DNA of 64,000 bases from Streptomyces sp. NBC_00286. Lineage in GTDB: Bacteria > Actinomycetota > Actinomycetes > Streptomycetales > Streptomycetaceae. The notes under the pieces are model-generated. The model made no database searches and had not been told where the DNA came from. It worked only from the letters and a program-made list of their open reading frames with translations. Each line of letters opens with the position of its first letter. The stretch's first letter is position 1. Location: assembly GCF_036173125.1 (NCBI RefSeq), contig NZ_CP108054.1, positions 8,089,001-8,153,000 of the forward strand. The letters run 5' to 3'. Positions 51,802 through 58,314 of the stretch are shown here, in pieces. The position numbers and the translations under genes were made by a program.

Positions 51802-53211
51802 ATGGCAGGCGAGGAAACCCGTACGGAGACCCGGACGACGACGTCCACATCCCAGCCCATGGCTCTACGCAGTTCCTCCGGAACCTCCGGCGGATCCCCG
51901 AAGCCCGCCCCGCGCGCGTGGGGGACGCGCCTGGTGATCGTCGGCCTCGTCCTCACGGCCTTCAACCTGCGGCCCGCGATCACCAGCCTCGGTGCCCTCC
52001 TTGAAGAGGTGCGCACCGGACTCGGCATGAGCGGCAGCGTCGCCGGACTGCTCACGTCCGTACCGACGCTCTGCTTCGCCGTCTTCGGTGTCATGGCCCC
52101 GCGCCTCGCCCGCCGCTTCGGACCCGGCACCGTGGTGTGCGCCGGCATGGTGGCCATCGCCGCGGGCCTGGCGATCCGGCCCTTCGCCGGGAACACGGCG
52201 GGGTTCCTCGCGGCCAGCGCCCTCGCACTCATGGGCATCGCGGTCAGCAACATCCTGATGCCGGTGATCGTCAAGCGCTGGTTCCCGAACCGCGTCGGCT
52301 CCATGACCGGCCTGTACTCCATGGCCATGGCCCTCGGCACCGCCGCCCCGGCGGCCGTGACGGTGCCCATGACCGGGGCCCTGGGCGGCAGTTGGCAGTG
52401 GGGGCTCGCCGTGTGGGCGGGCGTCGCGGCCCTGGCCGTGGTGCCTTGGGTTCTTCTTGTACGTGACCGGGGGGCGGCTCCGGGTTCCGGTGCGGGCTCG
52501 GCTTCTGGCACGGCTGCGGCAGTTGCGCCCTCGGCTTCCGGCACGGCTGCGGCAGCTGCGCCCTCGGCTTCCGGTGCGGCTTCGGCTTCTGATGCGCGCC
52601 GGGAGCCGGATGCCGTGCGGATCACCCGGAGCCGTACCGCCTGGGCGCTCGCCGTCTTCTTCGGGCTCCAGGCCACCGCCGCCTACATCACGATGGGGTG
52701 GATGCCGCAGATCTTCCGTGACGCGGGCGTCCCGGCGGGCACGGCCGGGCTGCTCCTCGCCGTCACGATGGTGATGGGCGTGCCGCTGTCGTTCGTCATC
52801 CCCAAGGTGGCCACGCGCCTGCCCCACCAGGGCCCGATCGCGATCGCCCTCGGCCTGTGCGGCCTCACCGGATACGCGGGCCTGTACTTCGCCCCGGCGG
52901 GCGGCGCCTGGGTCTGGGCGCTGCTGCTCGGCATCGCGAACTGCGCCTTTCCGCTGGCCCTCACCCTGATCGGCATGCGGACCCGGTCCAGCGCCGGGGT
53001 CGCGAAGCTCTCGGCCTTCGCGCAGAGCACCGGTTACCTGATCTCGATGCCGGGCCCGCTCCTGGTGGGCGTGCTCTACCAGCACAGCGGCGGCTGGGGA
53101 CTGCCGCTCGCGCTCATGACGGCCCTGATGATCCCGCAGATCGTGGTGGGCTTCCTGGCCGGGCGTGACCGCACCGTCGAGGATGAGACCGCGCGCCGGG
53201 CACGGCGGTGA
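51802..53211 (+). CDS. MFS transporter of the CynX/NimT (cyanate/nitroimidazole) family
   Basis: About 469 residues, 12 membrane spans. Family pattern LVIVGLVLTAFNLRPAITSLGALL (as parts VGLVLTAFNLRPAITSLG), SVAGLLTSVPTLCFAVFG, MPVIVKRWFPNRVGSMTGLY and AFFGLQATAAYITMGWMPQI-like sequence in the second half. The central cytoplasmic loop (about 220-265) has an Ala/Ser repeat of 33 bases. The start is uncertain: ATG codons at 51790, 51793 and 51802 are in frame and none has a good ribosome site. A 38-residue SGM_5486-type protein follows. Confidence 0.87.
   Translation: MAGEETRTETRTTTSTSQPMALRSSSGTSGGSPKPAPRAWGTRLVIVGLVLTAFNLRPAITSLGALLEEVRTGLGMSGSVAGLLTSVPTLCFAVFGVMAPRLARRFGPGTVVCAGMVAIAAGLAIRPFAGNTAGFLAASALALMGIAVSNILMPVIVKRWFPNRVGSMTGLYSMAMALGTAAPAAVTVPMTGALGGSWQWGLAVWAGVAALAVVPWVLLVRDRGAAPGSGAGSASGTAAAVAPSASGTAAAAAPSASGAASASDARREPDAVRITRSRTAWALAVFFGLQATAAYITMGWMPQIFRDAGVPAGTAGLLLAVTMVMGVPLSFVIPKVATRLPHQGPIAIALGLCGLTGYAGLYFAPAGGAWVWALLLGIANCAFPLALTLIGMRTRSSAGVAKLSAFAQSTGYLISMPGPLLVGVLYQHSGGWGLPLALMTALMIPQIVVGFLAGRDRTVEDETARRARR
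52498..52596 (+). repeat. 33-base tandem repeat inside the MFS loop
   Basis: Units TCGGCTTCTGGCACGGCTGC GGCAGTTGCGCCC at 52498-52530 and 52531-52563 differ at two positions; a third, diverged unit reaches 52596. Each encodes SASGTAAA(V/A)AP. It lies in the loop between the two six-helix halves. Confidence 0.85.
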
Positions 53212-53250
53212 CCGGCCCGCTCCGGCGAGCGACTGCACTGGTTCGGGGCG

Positions 53251-53303
53251 AGCGACCCCTCTGCTGAGCGGGTGGACAGCGACCCTCTGCTGAGCGGGTG
53301 GAC
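53251..53303. repeat. 26/27-base tandem duplication before the small SGM_5486-type gene
   Basis: AGCGACCC(C)TCTGCTGAGC followed by GGGTGGAC occurs at 53251-53277 and 53278-53303, identical except for one extra C. It lies between the MFS stop and the small gene start at 53325. Confidence 0.88.
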
Positions 53304-53324
53304 GAAGGGTGCGAGACTGGCCGT

Positions 53325-53441
53325 ATGCCCGTGCTCGACCCGAACCCCAGGAACGGCCAGAAGAAGATGCTGCTCGTCTTCGGCGCCTTCTTCGCCATCT
53401 TCGTGATCATCGGCGTCATCGCGTCGATCGCTTCGCCGTGA
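53325..53441 (+). CDS. SGM_5486-type small membrane protein
   Basis: A 38-residue protein beginning MPVLDPNPRNGQKKMLLVFG and ending IIGVIASIASP, with one membrane span (about residues 15-36) after a basic NGQKK stop-transfer motif. I recall this tiny family (SGM_5486, transporter-associated) as conserved beside CynX/NimT-type MFS genes in Streptomyces, as here. Role unknown; a regulator or stabiliser of the transporter is plausible. Ribosome site GAAGGGTGCGAG lies upstream. A hairpin terminator follows. Confidence 0.8.
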   Translation: MPVLDPNPRNGQKKMLLVFGAFFAIFVIIGVIASIASP

Positions 53442-53490
53442 ATCGGTGACTCTGAGGGCGCGAGTGCCCCGGTGCGCGCATCTGCCGCCG

Positions 53491-53514
53491 GATGGTGGGG
53501 CTAGCACCACCATC
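53491..53514 (+). terminator. Hairpin terminator after the small membrane gene
   Basis: GATGGTGG (53491-53498) pairs with CCACCATC (53507-53514), loop GGCTAGCA, 49 bases after the stop at 53441. Confidence 0.6.
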
Positions 53515-53644
53515 CCCTAGGGGGCGAGTGTCAGGGTCAAGTGGGTGGATCACCGGATGGGTTGAGCGCTCTTCATTCCGTAGCTTCGAAGTGTGGCCGC
53601 GAGGACGCGGATCCACGGACCAGTCGAAGACCCACGGAGGCGGT

Positions 53645-53860
53645 ATGTCGGCCCGTACGGACACCCGGTCCAGCTCGGCGACCAGGGGCGGCGTCGAGGT
53701 TCGGCTGCCCTGGTGGGCCCTCGCCCTGCCCGCGCTCGCCTTCGTCGCGCTGCTGTTGCTGATACTCAACCCCGCGGACGCCCACGCGGCGAGCGGCGAC
53801 CCCGCGGTCGGCGAACTCATCGAGCGCATCCAGCAGACGGTGCTGCAGCAGAGCTCCTGA
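53645..53860 (+). CDS. Small single-span membrane protein
   Basis: 71 residues from ATG 53645, with GGAGG six bases upstream. A polar N-terminus is followed by one span (PWWALALPALAFVALLLLIL, about 23-42) and a short extracytoplasmic tail that ends in a helix GELIERIQQTVLQQSS. No family recognised; similar proteins are common in streptomycetes. It is followed 77 bases later by the SixA-like gene. Confidence 0.72.
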   Translation: MSARTDTRSSSATRGGVEVRLPWWALALPALAFVALLLLILNPADAHAASGDPAVGELIERIQQTVLQQSS

Positions 53861-53937
53861 GCTGGAGGATCCGCCATGTCGGGGCAGCGTGCCAACTCCC
53901 TGCGCCCCATGGCGTGTTTCATGCGAAGCTGGGTTCC

Positions 53938-54456
53938 ATGAGCGTCGCAGAACCCCGCAAGATTGTCCTCTTCCGGCATGCGAAAGCCGACTGGCCACAG
54001 GTGTCCGACCATGAGCGGCCGCTCGCTGAGCGGGGCCGCAAGGACGCCGCCGTCGCCGGACGCAGGCTGGCCGACACCGGCATCCCCTTCGATCTGGCCC
54101 TCTGCTCCACCGCGACCCGCACCCGCGAGACATGGAAACTCGCCGTTCAGGAGTTCCCCCAGCGGCCGAAAACGGTCTACGAGGAGCGGCTGTACGAGGC
54201 CTCGCCGGGCGAGCTGATCGCCGTGCTCAACGAAGCCCCGGACGACATGCGGAACGTACTCCTGATCGGCCACAACCCCGGAGTACAGGCCCTGGCCGAC
54301 ATCCTGGCCGGCCACTCCGAGGGCGACGCCCGCGAGCGAATGAGCAGCCGCGATTTCCCCACCGCCGCGTTCGCAGTGCTCAGCTTCTCCGGCTCCTGGA
54401 AGGCGCTCGAGCCCGGCCTGGGCACACTGCTCGACTACTGGGCGCCGACCGAGTAG
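53938..54456 (+). CDS. SixA-like phosphohistidine phosphatase
   Basis: 172 residues of the histidine phosphatase superfamily. The nucleophile motif is LFRHAKADW (about 11-19, RHA instead of RHG as in SixA). Other active-site residues are in ERPLAERGRKDA, CSTATRTRETW and LLIGHNPGVQALAD (second His, about 123). SixA removes phosphate from phosphohistidine of histidine kinases in other bacteria; the target here is unknown. The ATG at 53938 starts the conserved part. A 12-base-pair terminator follows. Confidence 0.88.
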   Translation: MSVAEPRKIVLFRHAKADWPQVSDHERPLAERGRKDAAVAGRRLADTGIPFDLALCSTATRTRETWKLAVQEFPQRPKTVYEERLYEASPGELIAVLNEAPDDMRNVLLIGHNPGVQALADILAGHSEGDARERMSSRDFPTAAFAVLSFSGSWKALEPGLGTLLDYWAPTE

Positions 54457-54473
54457 CCCGGACCTACGTGGAG

Positions 54474-54502
54474 GGGCCCGGCACCGCGAGGGTGCCGGGC
54501 CC
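54474..54502 (+). terminator. Strong hairpin terminator after the SixA-like gene
   Basis: GGGCCCGGCACC (54474-54485) pairs perfectly with GGTGCCGGGCCC (54491-54502) with loop GCGAG, 17 bases after the stop. Confidence 0.88.
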
Positions 54503-54576
54503 GTCTGTGTTCGTGGCGGCGCCGTGAGGTGCAGGCGACGTCCGGTGCGGCACCGTGACCGCTTGAGGGACCGCAG

Positions 54577-54690
54577 ACCCCGATAGGGGCGCGGGGCTGT
54601 GTCAATTTGCGGCTCCGCCGCGATGGGGGTCCCCCCGCTCGAGCGCAGCCGAGAGTGGGGGAGCGACCAGCCACAACGGACCCGCAGTCG
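54577..54690. repeat. Dispersed intergenic repeat, copy 2, with an apparent nested insertion
   Basis: Reverse copy of the repeat at 22986-23065: GGGGCGCGGGGCTGT, TTTGCGGCTCCGCCGCG and CCACAACGGACCCGCAG occur in the same order. Between them, about 54622-54663, stands a second unit GGGGGTCCCCCCGCTCGAGC GCAGCCGAGAGTGGGGG that copy 1 lacks. This inner unit is itself, from memory, a common Streptomyces repeat. The whole lies between the convergent SixA-like gene and serB; nothing else is seen in this 292-base gap besides the terminator. Confidence 0.78.
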
Positions 54691-54748
54691 CCAAACCACA
54701 GAACCAACCGAGCTCACCGAACCGCACTCTTAGCGGAGCGCCCGGCCC

Positions 54749-55954
54749 TCAATCCACGTGCATGTCCGCAGCCTCGACCTCTTCACGGGTCACGCCCAGC
54801 AGATACAGCACGGTATCGAGGAACGGAAAGTTCACGGCGGTATGCGCGGCCTCGCGCACAACCGGCTTGGCGTTGAACGCAACGCCAAGACCCGCCGCGT
54901 TCAGCATGTCAAGATCGTTCGCCCCGTCACCGATCGCCACGGTCTGGGCCAGCGGCACCCCCGCCTCGGCGGCGAACCGTCGCAGCAGTCGCGCCTTACC
55001 CGCCCGGTCCACGATCTCGCCGGTGACCTTGCCCGTCAGCTTCCCGTCGACGATCTCCAGCGTGTTGGCCTGGGCGAAGTCGAGCCCGAGCCGCTCCTTG
55101 AGGTCGTCCGTCACCTGCGTGAACCCGCCCGAGACGACGCCCACTTGGTAGCCCAGCCGTTTCAGCGTACGGATCAGCGTGCGCGCCCCCGGCGTCAGCC
55201 GCACCTCGCTGCGCACCTTGTCCACCACGGAGGCGTCGAGCCCCGCGAGAAGCGCCACGCGCGCGTGCAGTGACTGCTCGAAGTCCAGCTCGCCCCGCAT
55301 CGCCGCCGCCGTCACCTCGGCGACCTTGTCCTCGCAGCCGGCGTGGGCGGCGAAGAGCTCGATCACCTCGTCCTGGATCAGCGTCGAGTCGACGTCCATG
55401 ACGACGAGGCGCTGGGCGCGCCGGTGCAGCCCGGCCGCGACGACCGCGACATCGACACCGAGCGCCGCGGCCTCGGTCACCAGGGCGGTCCGCAGCTTCT
55501 CGGGCTCCGTACCGGACACGGCGAACTCGACCGCCGTCACGGGGTACTTGGCGAGCCGGAAGATACGGTCGATGTTGCCGCCCGTCGCCGTGATCCGGGC
55601 GGCGATCGCGGCCGTCGACTGTGCGGTGAGCGGGTGCCCGAGCACGGTGACGAGCGACCGTCCGTGGCCGCGCGGCCGGTTGTCGCCGTGGCCGGAGATG
55701 ATCTCGGCCTGGAGCTTCAGGGCATCCGCCCAGCTGTGCACCGTGGCCCGCAGCTCGCCTTCGACGCCGGCCGGCGGCTGGCTCACGAGCGCGCACAGCA
55801 CGATCCGGCCTCGGGTCACGACCTGCTCGATGTCGACCACGTCGACCGAGTATCCGGCGAGGGTGTCGAAGAGCCCGGCGGTGATGCCGGGCCGGTCCTT
55901 GCCGAAGATCTTGACGAGGAGAGTGGGGGCGTCGGTGGTCTGCGAAGCGCTCAT
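54749..55954 (-). CDS. serB: Phosphoserine phosphatase with N-terminal ACT domains
   Basis: Last step of serine biosynthesis. 401 residues: two ACT-like regulatory modules (about 8-90, LLVKIFGKDRPGITAGLFD; and about 97-170, LVTVLGHPLTAQSTAAIAA) precede the HAD phosphatase with motif I VVMDVDSTLIQDEVIEL (about 192-208), motif II VGVVSGGFTQVTDDL and motif III/IV AIGDGANDLDMLNAAGLG (about 352-369). ACT domains suggest serine feedback. A TTG/ATG choice is not an issue, since ATG at 55954 fits the family. Convergent with the SixA-like gene. Confidence 0.95.
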   Translation of the reverse strand: MSASQTTDAPTLLVKIFGKDRPGITAGLFDTLAGYSVDVVDIEQVVTRGRIVLCALVSQPPAGVEGELRATVHSWADALKLQAEIISGHGDNRPRGHGRSLVTVLGHPLTAQSTAAIAARITATGGNIDRIFRLAKYPVTAVEFAVSGTEPEKLRTALVTEAAALGVDVAVVAAGLHRRAQRLVVMDVDSTLIQDEVIELFAAHAGCEDKVAEVTAAAMRGELDFEQSLHARVALLAGLDASVVDKVRSEVRLTPGARTLIRTLKRLGYQVGVVSGGFTQVTDDLKERLGLDFAQANTLEIVDGKLTGKVTGEIVDRAGKARLLRRFAAEAGVPLAQTVAIGDGANDLDMLNAAGLGVAFNAKPVVREAAHTAVNFPFLDTVLYLLGVTREEVEAADMHVD

Positions 55955-56106
55955 GGTTTTCCCACAGTAACCGGCACCCCCTGCCCACTGCTTCTACGGT
56001 CCGCCCAGCGGACGGGAAACACTGGGCGTCATCTCGGTGACCTCGCCTTTCCCGAGCCATGACGCCCACGAGACGCCTCCGGCCAAGGCATGCCGAACCC
56101 TTCCCC

Positions 56107-58110
56107 TCACGGCCGTCCGCGAGGCCGCCTGGGCGGAGGCGGCGGTTCCTCCGGCGGCGGAGGCGGCCCGTCCTGGGACGGCCCGCGCTTGGAGCGCGGC
56201 TTCGGGGCGGGCGGTGGGGTGTAGGGGCCCGCGACCGTAGGGGCGCCGTACACATCGGGAGGGCGCCCGGTCTCTGGGGCCTGTGCGCCAGGAGGCTGTG
56301 AGCCAGGAGGCTGTGCTCCGGAAGGCCGCTGGCCGGGAGGCTGTGTTCCGGGAGGCCATGAGCCGGGAGGCTGCGCTCCCGGAGGCCGTGGGCCAGGAGA
56401 CTGCGCTCCGGACGGCCGTGCGCCAGGCGGCGGAGCAGCGGGAGGCCGTGAGCCGGGAGGCGGAGCAGCGGGAGGCCGGGCCCCGGGTGCTCGGGTCCCG
56501 GGAGGCCGGGGTCCGGGATGCCGCCGTCCGTCCTCGGGCTCCCGTAGATCGTCCGGGAGGTTCAGATAGGGGTTGGTATCGGGGTTCGGCGAGCGGTACG
56601 AGGGGGCGGGGCTGTAGGGCCCCGGCTGTTCAGGGCTCTCTGCGTACCGCTGCTCGGGGCTCTCCGCGTACGACGGTGCCACCGGCTCGACCGGCCTGGT
56701 CTGCCCGCCCGGCTCCGTCGACCCCTCCGCATCCCCCCGCGCCAGCGGGGCCGCGCGCCGCCCCGCGGCCCCGCTGGCACAGGCGAGCAGCGCCCCCGCC
56801 GCCCCCGCACCCGCGCCCCACAAGGCGCCGAGCAGCATTGCCATGCCCAGCTGCCCGTGCAACTCGATGCCGGCGTCGAACGCGTCGACACCGAGAACGG
56901 ACAGCGAGGCGTCCACGGACACCTCCGTCAGCCAGGCGAGCAGCGGCAGCGCGAGCGCCGTCACGATCGCCAGCCGCAGCGCACAGCGCCCCGCGAAACC
57001 GAGGGCGGCCCCCCGCGCGCGTACGAACGGCGTACGCACCGCGGTCAGCACGCCCGCGTACAGCATCATCAACGCGGTCGCGACCCCCAACAGCCAGACC
57101 CGCCCGTCCAGTTCGGCCAGCCGCCCGAGAGTGGCGGGCTGGTCGGAGGACAGGCTCAGCAACTCGTCCAGCGGGGCGGGCAGGAACTGTACGAGCCCGC
57201 CCGAGGCCGAGCCGTCCCACGGCACGAAGAGCCCGATCGGGACGCCCAGCCACACCCCGTTGGGCGCCCCGAGCAGGGCAGCGCCCGCGATCCGTTTCGG
57301 ATGGTCGTCGCCGATCGCCGCGTACGCCGCCGCCGCGAGCCCCGCGAGGACCGCCACCAGCAACACCGTGACCAGCGCGGACGCGGCCGGCCGTACCACC
57401 CGGTGCACGGCCTCCCAGCCGCGCGGCAATGGCGTACGGCGCGAGGCCAGCAGTGCGATCAGCAGCACGCCGAGCACCCATCCCGTACCGCCGAGCAGGG
57501 TCGGCACGGTGTCGACGGTGAAGCCGACCTCCGCGTTGGCGTTCGCGAGGTCCCCGAGGCGGTCGGGCAGCAGGCCGCCGATGTCTCCGAGTCCGGGCAC
57601 CTCGATGTCGTCCGGTAGTCCGCCGCCCGGCAGTTGGTCGAGTCCGAGCGAACCGCCGTCAATCGTGATCACGTCGTGACCCGCCCAGGCGAGTCCGCCG
57701 AGCATCGCCACGAAGAGCACCACGACCGCGCCCGCGCGCGCCGCGAGTTCACCGGGTGAGATGACAACTCCCGCCGCGCGCAAGGAGCGTAGGAAGAACC
57801 AGGCCAGCAGAAGCGCACCCACAAGGCTCACTCCGAGTGGCGTGATCTGTAGGGCGGTCTCCGCCTCGGCGCCCTCGAGGCCGAAGGCCGAGACATCGCC
57901 GGACGGCGTCACCGAACCACCCGCCCCGAGCGCCACCACAGCCGCGGTCATCGTCCCGAGCGAGCCCGACGCGTCCGCCTCCAGCAGATGCAGCCCCAGC
58001 GCGGCCACGCCCGCCATCCCGATCAACGCCCAGCTCACAGCGGCGATCGCGGACAACAGCACATCGCCCACCGGCAGTCGCCTGCCGTCCCTGGCGGTCT
58101 CGTAGCTCAT
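56107..58110 (-). CDS. Streptophobe-family membrane protein with proline-rich tail
   Basis: 667 residues. About ten membrane spans in residues 20-470, then a cytoplasmic or exposed tail of ~200 residues very rich in Pro, Gly and Arg, with repeats of the type QPPGSQPPGAQ and PPGARPPA. I recall this as the streptophobe family, with no known function, found next to FHA-ABC genes. ATG 58110 has GGGGGG seven bases upstream; a frame reaching 58146 lacks a better site. Divergent from the FHA-FHA-ABC gene, so both may act in one membrane system. The repetitive tail is likely variable in length. Confidence 0.82.
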   Translation of the reverse strand: MSYETARDGRRLPVGDVLLSAIAAVSWALIGMAGVAALGLHLLEADASGSLGTMTAAVVALGAGGSVTPSGDVSAFGLEGAEAETALQITPLGVSLVGALLLAWFFLRSLRAAGVVISPGELAARAGAVVVLFVAMLGGLAWAGHDVITIDGGSLGLDQLPGGGLPDDIEVPGLGDIGGLLPDRLGDLANANAEVGFTVDTVPTLLGGTGWVLGVLLIALLASRRTPLPRGWEAVHRVVRPAASALVTVLLVAVLAGLAAAAYAAIGDDHPKRIAGAALLGAPNGVWLGVPIGLFVPWDGSASGGLVQFLPAPLDELLSLSSDQPATLGRLAELDGRVWLLGVATALMMLYAGVLTAVRTPFVRARGAALGFAGRCALRLAIVTALALPLLAWLTEVSVDASLSVLGVDAFDAGIELHGQLGMAMLLGALWGAGAGAAGALLACASGAAGRRAAPLARGDAEGSTEPGGQTRPVEPVAPSYAESPEQRYAESPEQPGPYSPAPSYRSPNPDTNPYLNLPDDLREPEDGRRHPGPRPPGTRAPGARPPAAPPPGSRPPAAPPPGARPSGAQSPGPRPPGAQPPGSWPPGTQPPGQRPSGAQPPGSQPPGAQAPETGRPPDVYGAPTVAGPYTPPPAPKPRSKRGPSQDGPPPPPEEPPPPPRRPRGRP

Positions 58111-58301
58111 CGTCAGCCCCCCGACTGCGCGCCGCGATGTCTCCACCGTGGATGTCCCCCTCGCGTGGGATTACCACTCTCCGGGTCGGTTTGAACACAG
58201 TCAACGGAAACGGACAAGCCGCCCGTACGCGGTCATCACAAGGCCCGACTTTCGGTCAGAGGGGTCGTCCTGAAATAGTTCCCCCCGATGTTCGACATCC
58301 C

Positions 58302-58307
58302 TAGACT
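58302..58307 (+). promoter_or_regulatory. -10 element of the FHA-ABC gene, leaderless arrangement
   Basis: TAGACT at 58302-58307 is followed by seven bases and the ATG at 58315, so the transcript would begin at or within a base of the start codon. It is the same arrangement and hexamer as at 19728. Confidence 0.5.
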
Positions 58308-58314
58308 CCCTGTG

